Shown one piece after another: positions 40,377 to 48,648 of a stretch of DNA of 64,000 bases. The stretch spans positions 1 through 64,000 of the forward strand of contig DDQG01000019.1 in NCBI GenBank assembly GCA_002342585.1, written 5' to 3'. The notes beneath the pieces were generated by a model. The model was not told the DNA's origin and made no database searches. It saw only the letters and a list, made by a program, of their open reading frames with translations. Both the position numbers and the translations under genes were made by a program. This stretch comes from Prevotellaceae bacterium UBA2448 (GTDB lineage: Bacteria > Bacteroidota > Bacteroidia > Bacteroidales > Bacteroidaceae). How positions within the stretch are numbered: position 1 is the first letter of the stretch; each line of letters starts with the position of its first letter.

Positions 40377-40388
40377 AAAGAAAAAGAT

Positions 40389-41588
40389 ATGGTGTTTAAC
40401 AAAATAGAAGAAGCTATTGAAGACTTTCGTCAAGGAAAGATGGTTATCGTAGTGGATGATGAAGATCGCGAAAACGAAGGGGACTTTATTACTGCTGCCG
40501 AACTGATTACTCCCGAGAAGGTTAATTTCATGTTACGTGAAGGACGTGGTGTGTTATGTGCTCCAATAACGATTAAGCATGCAAGAGAACTGGAATTGCC
40601 TCATCAAGTAGAAGATAACACTTCTGTTCTTGGTACTCCGTTTACTGTAACGGTAGATAAGTTGGAAGGCTGTACTACAGGTGTAAGTGCACATGATCGT
40701 GCAGCAACGATTGAATGGCTTTCAAATCCAGAAGCCCGTGCATGTGACTTCGGTCGTCCAGGACATATTAATCCTTTGTATGCTCAGGAAGGTGGAGTGT
40801 TGCGGAGAAGTGGACATACAGAGGCGTCAATTGATTTGGCCCGCTTAGCTGGTTTACGTCCTGCCGCTGCTCTGATTGAGATTTTGAATGAGGATGGTAC
40901 TATGGCTCGCCTGCCACAGCTAGAAGAGAAGGCTAAGCAGTTCAATCTGAAACTAATTCAGATAAAAGATTTGATAGCTTATCGTTTGCAACGTGAAAGT
41001 CTTGTTGAGAAGGGTGTAGAGGCAGATATGCCAACAGCTTATGGACATTTCCGTATTATTCCTTTCCGTCAGAAAAGCAACGGATTGGAGCATGTTGCGC
41101 TTGTCAAAGGCGAATGGAAGAAGGATGAACCCGTGCTGGTGCGTATGCATTCGAGTTGTGCTACAGGAGATATCTTTGCAAGTAAGCGCTGTGATTGTGG
41201 TGAACAACTACACAAGTCTATGCAATTGATAGAGAAAGAAGGAAAAGGGGCTGTTGTTTATCTTATACAGGAAGGTAGAGGTATAGGCCTGATGAATAAG
41301 ATTGCCGCATACAAACTTCAGGAGCAGGGTGATGATACGGTAGACGCCAATATTCATTTGGGATTTGATCCTGACTTGCGTGACTATGGTGTTGGTGCTC
41401 AGATATTAAGAGAGTTGGGAATCTCAAAACTGCGTCTGCTGACTAATAATCCAACAAAACGTGTGGGACTTGAGGGTTACGGATTAACTATCGTGGAAAA
41501 TGTGCCAATAGAAACCACACCTAATCCATACAACGAACGTTATTTGCGCACGAAGAAAGAACGTATGGGGCATACTCTAAAACTGTAA
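40389..41588 (+). CDS. ribBA: Bifunctional riboflavin enzyme RibBA
   Basis: 399 aa with two domains. Residues about 1-200 are DHBP synthase (VVDDEDRENEGDFITAAE acidic active site, CTTGVSAHDRA, RRSGHTEASIDLARLAGLRP). Residues about 205-399 are GTP cyclohydrolase II with zinc ligands in CATGDIFASKRCDCGEQL and QEGRGIGLMNKIAAYKLQEQ, RTGANxQ-type end TNNPTKRVGLEGYGL. It supplies both precursors for riboflavin. No FMN riboswitch-like leader is visible, since it follows lptG closely. Confidence 0.97.
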   Translation: MVFNKIEEAIEDFRQGKMVIVVDDEDRENEGDFITAAELITPEKVNFMLREGRGVLCAPITIKHARELELPHQVEDNTSVLGTPFTVTVDKLEGCTTGVSAHDRAATIEWLSNPEARACDFGRPGHINPLYAQEGGVLRRSGHTEASIDLARLAGLRPAAALIEILNEDGTMARLPQLEEKAKQFNLKLIQIKDLIAYRLQRESLVEKGVEADMPTAYGHFRIIPFRQKSNGLEHVALVKGEWKKDEPVLVRMHSSCATGDIFASKRCDCGEQLHKSMQLIEKEGKGAVVYLIQEGRGIGLMNKIAAYKLQEQGDDTVDANIHLGFDPDLRDYGVGAQILRELGISKLRLLTNNPTKRVGLEGYGLTIVENVPIETTPNPYNERYLRTKKERMGHTLKL

Positions 41589-41646
41589 GCCTCAGTATGC
41601 AGAAAAATACTTATGAAATATTTATTATAACATAATCATATAAAAA

Positions 41647-42840
41647 ATGAATACATTATCAGATCGTTTAAATCGTTTGTCGCCAAGTGCTACACTTGCG
41701 ATGAGTCAGAAGAGCTCCGAGTTGAAAGCGCAGGGAATTGACATTATCAATATGTCGGTAGGAGAACCAGACTTTAATACCCCAGATCATATCAAGGCTG
41801 CTGCAATAAAGGCTGTAGAAGAAAATTATAGCCGTTATAGCCCAGTGCCTGGATATCCGGAATTGAAGAATGCCATTGTTGCAAAGTTGAAGAAAGAAAA
41901 CGGACTTGACTATAAACCATCTCAGATTCTTTGTTCTAATGGTGCAAAGCAATCTGTATGTAATGCAATCATGGCACTTGTGAATGCTGGAGATGAGGTG
42001 ATTATTCCTGCACCTTATTGGGTTAGTTATCCTCAGATGGTTCTTCTTGCCGAAGGTACTCCTGTGTTTATCGATGCACCTATAGAGCAGGATTTCAAAA
42101 TTACTCCAGAGCAGTTAGAGGCTGCTATCACTCCAAAGACCCGTGCTCTCATACTCTGTTCTCCAAGCAACCCGACTGGTTCAGTTTATAGCAAACAGGA
42201 ACTTGAGGCTTTGAAGAATGTATTGCTGCGCCATGAACGTGTTATTGTTATCGCTGACGAAATATACGAGCATATCAATTATGTAGGTGCTCATGCTTCA
42301 ATGGCAAGTTTTGATGATATCAAGGAACGTGTAGTTGTTATTAATGGTGTAAGTAAGGCTTATGCCATGACTGGTTGGCGTATTGGTTTTATCGCTGCAC
42401 CAGAGTGGATAGTAAAGGGATGTAATAAACTGCAAGGACAATATACAAGTGGACCATGTTCTGTTTCTCAGAAAGCTGCAGAAGCTGCATTCGCTGGCGA
42501 TCAGCAGTGCGTGGAAGATATGCGTCAGGCATTCGAACGCCGTAAGGACCTCATCGTTCGTCTTAGCAAGGAAATTCCTGGACTTGAAGTGAATAATCCT
42601 CAGGGAGCATTTTATTTGTTCCCAAAGTGTTCTAGTTTCTTTGGAAAGAGTGCAGAGGGTAGGACTATAAATAATTCTACAGATTTGGCTATGTACTTGT
42701 TGGAAGTTGGGCATGTAGCAACTGTAGGGGGTGATGCCTTTGGAAGTCCTGAGTGTTTTCGTATGAGTTATGCTACTAGTGACGAGAATATAGTTGAGGC
42801 TATGAAGCGTATCAAGGAAGCTCTTGGGAAGTTAAAATAA
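41647..42840 (+). CDS. aspC: Aspartate aminotransferase family protein
   Basis: 397 aa class I/II PLP aminotransferase. Conserved parts: SVGEPDFNTPDHIKAAAIKA, CSNGAKQSVCNAIMAL, IPAPYWVSYPQMV, SPSNPTGSVYS, IADEIYEHINYVG, and GVSKAYAMTGWRIGFIAAP with the PLP lysine near 237. The subgroup matches bacterial type Ib aspartate transaminases, which can also act on prephenate. It is 58 nt after ribBA; the nitroreductase follows at 6 nt. Confidence 0.93.
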   Translation: MNTLSDRLNRLSPSATLAMSQKSSELKAQGIDIINMSVGEPDFNTPDHIKAAAIKAVEENYSRYSPVPGYPELKNAIVAKLKKENGLDYKPSQILCSNGAKQSVCNAIMALVNAGDEVIIPAPYWVSYPQMVLLAEGTPVFIDAPIEQDFKITPEQLEAAITPKTRALILCSPSNPTGSVYSKQELEALKNVLLRHERVIVIADEIYEHINYVGAHASMASFDDIKERVVVINGVSKAYAMTGWRIGFIAAPEWIVKGCNKLQGQYTSGPCSVSQKAAEAAFAGDQQCVEDMRQAFERRKDLIVRLSKEIPGLEVNNPQGAFYLFPKCSSFFGKSAEGRTINNSTDLAMYLLEVGHVATVGGDAFGSPECFRMSYATSDENIVEAMKRIKEALGKLK

Positions 42841-42846
42841 ACGTAT

Positions 42847-43584
42847 ATGACAATAAAAGACCGTAAGACTATCCGAAAATACAAGGCTATGGATGTGGAT
42901 AAAAATCTCATCCATAGCTTGCTCGCTACAGCTTCACGTGCAGCAACGATGGGTAACATGCAACTCTATAGTGTGGTTGAGACAAGAAGTCAGGCTATAA
43001 AAGAAGTATTGGCTCCTTTACACTTTAATCAACCTATGGTTATGGGAGCTCCTGTTGTACTGACTTTTATAGCTGATTTTAACCGGTTTACTCGTTGGTG
43101 TGAGCTTTCTGATGCAGATGCTGGTTATGATAATTTCCTGTCATTTAGTAATGCTATGACCGACGCTATGCTTTTTTGCCAGAATTTCTGTACGTTAGCT
43201 GAAGAAGCGGGTCTCGGAACGTGTTTTCTCGGAACAACGGTTTATAATCCGCAGGGAATTATTGATGTGCTTAAGTTGCCACGTCTGACTTTTCCTGTAG
43301 CCACTATAACTGTTGGCTATCCTGATGAAAACCCGGAACAGCCAGATCGTCTCGATATTTCTGATATTATTCATGAGGAAACGTATCGTGTGGTTTCTGA
43401 TGAAGATATCCGAAGGGCTTATGCTTATAAAGAGTCGCTTCAGGAGAACAAGCATTTTGTAGAGATAAATAAAAAACAAAATTTGGCTCAAGTATTTACC
43501 GATTGTAGATATACTCGTAGGGATAATGAGGCAATGTCGCGAGGAATGCTTGACGCGCTTAAGAAACAAGGTTTTCTGAAATAA
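42847..43584 (+). CDS. Nitroreductase-family oxidoreductase
   Basis: 245 aa flavoprotein-like sequence. The N-terminus DRKTIRKYKAMDVDKNLIHSL and the FMN-binding ASRAATMGNMQLYSVV are typical; MVMGAPVVLTFIADF, and AEEAGLGTCFLGTTVYN with PVATITVGYPDENP belong to the NfsA/NAD(P)H-dependent nitroreductase group. The physiological substrate is unknown. It lies 6 nt after aspC and 16 nt before the symporter, so is probably part of one operon. Confidence 0.88.
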   Translation: MTIKDRKTIRKYKAMDVDKNLIHSLLATASRAATMGNMQLYSVVETRSQAIKEVLAPLHFNQPMVMGAPVVLTFIADFNRFTRWCELSDADAGYDNFLSFSNAMTDAMLFCQNFCTLAEEAGLGTCFLGTTVYNPQGIIDVLKLPRLTFPVATITVGYPDENPEQPDRLDISDIIHEETYRVVSDEDIRRAYAYKESLQENKHFVEINKKQNLAQVFTDCRYTRRDNEAMSRGMLDALKKQGFLK

Positions 43585-43600
43585 TCAAAATATAAACACA

Positions 43601-44980
43601 ATGAATCGCGAAAATTTTGGATCACGACTTGGAGCTATATTGGCCGCAGCCGGTTCGGCAGTTGGACTTGGTAATGTTTGGCGTTTCCCAATTGAAACAG
43701 GACAAAACGGTGGAGCTGCTTTTATCATTATATATATATTGTGTATTCTTTTATTGGGTTTGCCTGTAATGATAAGTGAATTCTTGATAGGTAGATATAC
43801 ACATACAAACACTGCAGGGGCTTATAGGATACTTTCGAAGGGAAGTAAATGGCACTGGTTAGGAAAGATGGGGGTCTATACTGGATGGTTCATCCTTTGT
43901 TACTATGCAGTGGTGGGAGGATGGACTCTTCACTATACTTACCTTTCTTTAACTAATGCTTTTAGTGGCGTGAAAGCTTCGGATTTTGGTAACATCTTCA
44001 ACGATTTTGTAAGTAATCCATGGATACCCTTATTATGGTTTTATCTGTTTATTCTGCTTACTCACTATGTTATTACTCGAGGCGTACAATCGGGTATTGA
44101 ACGTTCCTCAAAAATTCTTATGCCTACATTATTTATTATTGTAGTATTTTTGGCCGTTAGTTCAGTGATGCTTCCTGGCGCATCTGCAGGTGTAGAGTTC
44201 TTGTTGCGCCCTGATTGGTCAAAGGTTGACAGTAAGACCATAATTGAAGCTATGGGACAAGCATTCTTCTCATTGAGTCTTGGTATGGGTTGTCTATGTA
44301 CATATGCTAGTTATTTTGATAAAACCACTCCTTTGGGAAAAACAGCTCTTCATGTTAGCGTTATTGATACTTTAATTGCTATCCTTGCAGGTTTTATCAT
44401 ATTCCCTTCTGTTTTCAATATTGGCATGAATCCAAATGAAGTTGGTGTGGGTGCCAGCCTAACTTTTATTTCTCTACCTAATGTGTTTCAGCAGGCTCTT
44501 GGTGAGGGTAGCCTAATGTCGATAATATTCTCGGCATTTTTTTACTTCCTCCTGTTTGTGGCTGCATTGACAAGTGCTATTTCGCTACATGAGGTTGCAA
44601 CGGCATATGTAACAGAGGAATTTAATATGACACGTAATCGTGGCGCTTCTCTTGTGACAATTGTAGTTCTCGTGTTGGGTACTCTTTGTTCGCTTTCCTT
44701 CGGACCATTATCCAATATAAAGATATTGGATCGCAACATATTCTCTATGTTCGATGATTTGTCGGGTGTAATTTTGTTGCCAATAGGTGTTATGTTTATA
44801 AGCCTATTTGCAGGATGGCGTCTTGACAAAGAGTTGTACCGCAACGAAATAAGTAATCATGGAGATATAGAAACACCTTATTTCAAGATGCTTATATTCT
44901 CTTTGCGCTTTATGATTCCGTTGGCAATCTTGCTGGTATTTCTTGACCAGTTGGGATTGTTTAAGGCTATATTCAAATAA
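43601..44980 (+). CDS. NSS-family sodium-coupled amino acid symporter
   Basis: 459 aa, eleven to twelve membrane helices. The N-terminal signature is complete: SRLGAILAAAGSAVGLGNVW followed by RFPIETGQNGGAAFIIIY (Na+ and substrate sites), like LeuT/MhsT. Other parts include LPVMISEFLIGRYT and FFSLSLGMGCLCTYASYF. It imports an amino acid or similar compound with Na+. It overlaps the convergent nitroreductase gene by 8 nt at its 3' end. Confidence 0.95.
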   Translation: MNRENFGSRLGAILAAAGSAVGLGNVWRFPIETGQNGGAAFIIIYILCILLLGLPVMISEFLIGRYTHTNTAGAYRILSKGSKWHWLGKMGVYTGWFILCYYAVVGGWTLHYTYLSLTNAFSGVKASDFGNIFNDFVSNPWIPLLWFYLFILLTHYVITRGVQSGIERSSKILMPTLFIIVVFLAVSSVMLPGASAGVEFLLRPDWSKVDSKTIIEAMGQAFFSLSLGMGCLCTYASYFDKTTPLGKTALHVSVIDTLIAILAGFIIFPSVFNIGMNPNEVGVGASLTFISLPNVFQQALGEGSLMSIIFSAFFYFLLFVAALTSAISLHEVATAYVTEEFNMTRNRGASLVTIVVLVLGTLCSLSFGPLSNIKILDRNIFSMFDDLSGVILLPIGVMFISLFAGWRLDKELYRNEISNHGDIETPYFKMLIFSLRFMIPLAILLVFLDQLGLFKAIFK

Positions 44981-45488
44981 CTTTTATAAATTCGCTCTTT
45001 TCTTTGCGGATTTTATCTTTTCTCGGACAATCTTCCGCAATATGTCCTACAGGGATTAGTGCTACTGGCTCTATTCCTTGTGGGAGAGTGAATAGTTCTG
45101 CAAACTTGTTTGTGTCGTAGTTGCATATCCAACAAGTGCCTAAACCGCGCTCTGTGGCAGCGAGACATATATGTTCTATTGCTATTGCCAAATCCACATC
45201 ACCGTGGTTTTTATGGTCGTAAGGACGTACCCATGCAGCATCGTTGTTTTTTAGTGCTATAATGCAGATGGGAGCTGTGAGAAACCAATCGCGATCGTAA
45301 CACTGATGTAGTTTTTCCAGATTTTGCTTACTACGTACAACATAAAACTCCCATGGTTGTTTATTTACTGCTGACGGAGCCATACGTACACATTCAAGGA
45401 TATAATCAAGATCCTCATCTTTTACAATCTCATCGGAGAATTTTCGGGCAGAGAATCTTTCTTTGCATAATGTAAGGAAGTCTTTCAT
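44973..45488 (-). CDS. Nitroreductase-family protein (single-domain)
   Basis: 171 aa from ATG 45488 (MKDFLTLCKERFSARKFSDE); an upstream GTG at 45515 lies against the -7 element and is rejected. FMN motifs RFSARKFSD, RMAPSAVNKQPWEFYVV and C-terminal AATERGLGTCWICNYDTNKF, GIEPVALIPVGHIAED are standard. It overlaps the 3' end of the symporter gene by 8 nt. Distinct from the longer nitroreductase at 42847. Confidence 0.9.
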   Translation of the reverse strand: MKDFLTLCKERFSARKFSDEIVKDEDLDYILECVRMAPSAVNKQPWEFYVVRSKQNLEKLHQCYDRDWFLTAPICIIALKNNDAAWVRPYDHKNHGDVDLAIAIEHICLAATERGLGTCWICNYDTNKFAELFTLPQGIEPVALIPVGHIAEDCPRKDKIRKEKSEFIKVI

Positions 45489-45512
45489 GATGATTTGATA
45501 AATAAATTTGCA

Positions 45513-45520
45513 CAAATTTA
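45513..45520 (-). promoter_or_regulatory. -7 element of the minus-strand nitroreductase
   Basis: TAAATTTG on the minus strand, 24 nt upstream of ATG 45488; no convincing -33. Confidence 0.5.
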
Positions 45521-45542
45521 GTGATTTGTGATATAAATATTG

Positions 45543-45550
45543 TACTTTTG
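45543..45550 (+). promoter_or_regulatory. -7 element of the purH-mre operon
   Basis: TACTTTTG, 109 nt upstream of purH; the palindromic CTTTTGCAAAG overlaps it (45545-45555). Confidence 0.55.
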
Positions 45551-45659
45551 CAAAGTAAAAATACTAGCAGATAGTCTAATTGTCTGTATATTGATGTTAT
45601 ATGTGGGTTAAATCCTGCGTTAAAAACTAAGATAATAACGAATAAAATTATATATAAAG

Positions 45660-46256
45660 ATGGCAGATAGCAAAAAGATTAAGACAGCTTTGATTTCTGT
45701 TTTCCATAAGGATGGACTTGAAGAATTATTGGCTGCACTGAATGCAGAGGGCGTTAAATTTCTCTCTACAGGTGGAACCCAGAATTTTATTGAAGGCTTG
45801 GGATATAAGTGTGAGAAAGTTGAAAATCTGACAACTTATCCTTCAATTCTTGGCGGTCGTGTGAAAACACTTCACCCAAAGGTGTTCGGAGGAATTCTGG
45901 GGCGTCGCGAACTGGAGAGTGATCGGCAGGAAATGGCTAAGTATGAGATTCCGGAAATCGATCTCGTTGTCGTTGATCTCTATCCATTTGAGGAAACAGT
46001 TGCTAGTACAAATGATGAACCGACTATTATCGAAAAAATTGATATAGGTGGTATCAGTTTGATTCGTGCTGCTGCAAAGAACTTCAATGATGTTGTAATA
46101 GTTCCTAGTAAAGCAGAATATGCAATGCTGACAGATATAGTGAAAGCTCAAGGTGGTTCAACTACAAAAGCACAACGCAAGGTTTTTGCTGAGCGTGCGT
46201 TTGGTGTGAGCAGTCATTATGATACAGCTATTCACAATTATTTTTTGAAGGCATAA
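45660..46256 (+). CDS. purH: IMP cyclohydrolase domain protein (PurH N-terminal half only)
   Basis: 198 aa. The whole protein matches the MGS-like IMP cyclohydrolase half of PurH: ALISVFHKDGLEELLAALNA, KFLSTGGTQNFIEGLGYKC, YPSILGGRVKTLHPKVFGGI, DLVVVDLYPFEETVAS, IEKIDIGGISLIRAAAKNFN, AERAFGVSSHYDTAIHNYF. The AICAR transformylase domain (another 300 aa) is absent; the stop is clean, and no homologous sequence follows before mreB 30 nt later. The transformylase must be encoded elsewhere if the pathway is complete. First gene of the mre operon by spacing. Confidence 0.9.
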   Translation: MADSKKIKTALISVFHKDGLEELLAALNAEGVKFLSTGGTQNFIEGLGYKCEKVENLTTYPSILGGRVKTLHPKVFGGILGRRELESDRQEMAKYEIPEIDLVVVDLYPFEETVASTNDEPTIIEKIDIGGISLIRAAAKNFNDVVIVPSKAEYAMLTDIVKAQGGSTTKAQRKVFAERAFGVSSHYDTAIHNYFLKA

Positions 46257-46286
46257 TAGATAATATGAATTTAAAGGAATAGGATT

Positions 46287-47309
46287 ATGGGATTCTTTTC
46301 TTTGACTCAGGATATAGCAATGGATCTTGGAACGGCCAATACTATCATTACCAGTAATGGTAGGATAGTGGTTGACGAACCATCAGTTGTGGCTATGGAC
46401 AAACAAAGCAACAAGATGATTGCTGTTGGTACTAAAGCCAAGATGATGCATGAGAAAACTCATGAGAATATTCGAACTTGTCGTCCGCTTCGCGATGGTG
46501 TCATTGCTGACTTCAATGCCTGTGAGCAGATGATGCGTGGACTCATAAAGATGGCAAATTCAGGTCGCCACTTGTTTACTCCATCGCTTCGTATGGTTAT
46601 TGGTGTTCCTTCAGGTTCTACCGAAGTGGAGTTGCGTGCTGTACGTGATAGTGCTGAGCACTCAGGAGGGCGTGACGTTTATCTAATCTTTGAACCAATG
46701 GCTGCTGCAATAGGTTGTGGTATTGACGTAGAGGCTCCAGAGGGTAATATGGTTGTAGATATAGGTGGTGGTTCTACAGAGATTGCTATTATCTCGTTGG
46801 GAGGAATCGTTTGCAATAACTCTATACGTGTGGCAGGTGATGACTTTACATATGACATTCAAGAGTATATGAGTCGTCAGCACAATGTTAAGGTCAGTGA
46901 ACGTATGGCTGAACGTATTAAAATAAATGTAGGTTCTGCTCTTGCTGAACTTGGAAATGATGCTCCACAAGATTATGTAGTACATGGACCGAATCGTATC
47001 ACTGCATTGCCAATGGAGATAAGCGTAGGCTATCAAGAAATAGCTATGTGTATTGATAAGAGTTTGGCAAAAATAGAAGCCGCTGTACTTCAGGCTTTGG
47101 AACATACGCCACCAGAACTATATGCAGATATCGTGAAGAATGGTATTTGGCTTACAGGAGGTGGAGCTCTGTTGCGAGGTCTGGATAAGCGCCTTACTGA
47201 TAAAATAAAGATTCAGTTCCATGTAGATGAAGATCCACTTCATTCGGTTGCCAAGGGTACAGGAATTGCATTAAAAAACGTAAATAACTACCAGTTCTTA
47301 ATGAGATAA
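46287..47309 (+). CDS. mreB: Rod-shape actin homologue MreB
   Basis: 340 aa actin-like ATPase: phosphate-1 loop DIAMDLGTANTIIT, EPSVVAMD, VIGVPSGSTEVELRAVRDSA, MVVDIGGGSTEIAIISLGGI (phosphate 2), and WLTGGGALLRGLDKRL. It polymerises under the inner membrane and guides the elongation machinery with MreC/D, PBP2 and RodA, all encoded directly downstream. It overlaps mreC by one base (TAATG). Confidence 0.97.
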   Translation: MGFFSLTQDIAMDLGTANTIITSNGRIVVDEPSVVAMDKQSNKMIAVGTKAKMMHEKTHENIRTCRPLRDGVIADFNACEQMMRGLIKMANSGRHLFTPSLRMVIGVPSGSTEVELRAVRDSAEHSGGRDVYLIFEPMAAAIGCGIDVEAPEGNMVVDIGGGSTEIAIISLGGIVCNNSIRVAGDDFTYDIQEYMSRQHNVKVSERMAERIKINVGSALAELGNDAPQDYVVHGPNRITALPMEISVGYQEIAMCIDKSLAKIEAAVLQALEHTPPELYADIVKNGIWLTGGGALLRGLDKRLTDKIKIQFHVDEDPLHSVAKGTGIALKNVNNYQFLMR

Positions 47310-48154
47310 TGTGGGGAGGAGTTTTTGATTTTCTCTTCAAATATAAACACTGGCTTGTATTCATATTGTTAGAGGCTGTAAGTCTTATTGGACTTTTCAG
47401 TACAAACGGTTATCAAAAGAGTGTTTACTTTACTACTGCTAATAGTATTGTAGGTTATGCTTACTCTACTATTAGCAGTATAACTTCTTATTTAAATTTA
47501 GTTTCGGTGAATCGAGACCTTGAAGCAGAGAATGAAAAACTAAGAATAGAAAATGTAACCCTCAAGACACGGCTTAAATTGGCAAATGTAGATACTTTAG
47601 CAATGGGCGTTCAGTCGGAAGATTATAATGTAGTTGTGGCTCAAGTAATTAATTTTACACTTCACAAGAGGGCTAATTTGATGACTATCAATAAAGGAAG
47701 TGCTGACGGAATCAAACCAGAAATGGGCGTAGTGTGCAGTCAAGGCGTTGTTGGAGTGGTTTATCTGACCAGTGAGCATTATGCTATTGTAATGCCATTG
47801 CTTAATGTTAATTGTCGTATTAGTTGCTGTTTGAATAAGTCTGAATATTTCGGAACCCTTGAGTGGGAAAGGGGCGATTCTCGCTCCACTTATGCGACGG
47901 GATTCCCTCGCCATACAAAGATTCAAGAAGGTGAACTTATAGAAACCAATGGCTATAGTGACATTTTCCCACCTGGTATTCCTATCGGAAAAGTCAGTAG
48001 TATTGGTGACTCTGAGGATGGTATGTCGTATCGTCTGAAAGTAAGCCTGTTCACGAATTTCGAAAAGCTGCGTGATGTTAGTGTGATAACTAATTATATA
48101 CATACAGAACGTCGTGAGTTGGAACAGTCTGTAGAAAATAAGGAGGAGATATAG
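47309..48154 (+). CDS. mreC: Rod-shape protein MreC
   Basis: 281 aa. One N-terminal membrane helix (about 14-34), a coiled coil (about 60-92, NRDLEAENEKLRIENVTLKT) and the periplasmic beta-barrel domain (ANLMTINKGSADGIKPEMGV, VCSQGVVGVVYLTSEHYAIV, TGFPRHTKIQEGELIETNGY). It links MreB filaments to PBP2. Two nt separate it from mreD. Confidence 0.95.
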   Translation: MWGGVFDFLFKYKHWLVFILLEAVSLIGLFSTNGYQKSVYFTTANSIVGYAYSTISSITSYLNLVSVNRDLEAENEKLRIENVTLKTRLKLANVDTLAMGVQSEDYNVVVAQVINFTLHKRANLMTINKGSADGIKPEMGVVCSQGVVGVVYLTSEHYAIVMPLLNVNCRISCCLNKSEYFGTLEWERGDSRSTYATGFPRHTKIQEGELIETNGYSDIFPPGIPIGKVSSIGDSEDGMSYRLKVSLFTNFEKLRDVSVITNYIHTERRELEQSVENKEEI

Positions 48155-48156
48155 CT

Positions 48157-48648
48157 ATGCCGTTATTAAAGTTATTCATAGTATTATCTATTCAGGTGCT
48201 AATTGTTAACCAAATACATTTGTTTGGCTATATTACCCCTTTGTTTATAGGATATGTAGTAATTAGTTCTCGTAAAGGTTTCTTTCATATTTTGCTTCTT
48301 CTGTTGGGCTTCTTTACTGGTCTGTTGTTTGATATGTTTAGCAATACTGCTGGAATGGCTGCTGCTTCAATGACTTTGATAGCGATGGCACAACCATCTC
48401 TTTTGCGATTGTTTGCCCCTCGTGATTCAGACGATAATTACCGACCTACAATCATGACTTTGGGAATATTCCGATATTGGATATATAGTTTACTTTGCAT
48501 GGCTGTACTTCATGTGATGTTTTATACTCTTGATGCCTTTTCACTTAACGATTGGCCTCTTACTCTTTTATCTATTATTGGTAGCAGTTTGTTTGCTTCA
48601 GTACTTTGTGTAATTGCAGAACTGATTGTTAGAAAACGACGAAGATGA
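48157..48648 (+). CDS. mreD: Rod-shape protein MreD
   Basis: 163 aa, mainly five hydrophobic segments (LKLFIVLSIQVLIVNQI, HILLLLLGFFTGLLFDMF and others). Sequence conservation is low, but the LLGFFTGLLFDMFSNTAGMA pattern and the place between mreC and mrdA support the call. Its stop overlaps the mrdA start (ATGA). Confidence 0.88.
   Translation: MPLLKLFIVLSIQVLIVNQIHLFGYITPLFIGYVVISSRKGFFHILLLLLGFFTGLLFDMFSNTAGMAAASMTLIAMAQPSLLRLFAPRDSDDNYRPTIMTLGIFRYWIYSLLCMAVLHVMFYTLDAFSLNDWPLTLLSIIGSSLFASVLCVIAELIVRKRRR

Noticed and set aside
40377..40388. FMN riboswitch upstream of ribBA
   Set aside because: Only 12 nt separate ribBA from the upstream gene, and no RFN-type conserved sequence is seen.
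45660..46287. Frameshifted full-length purH
   Set aside because: Only 30 nt lie between the stop and mreB, so there is no room for the transformylase domain.
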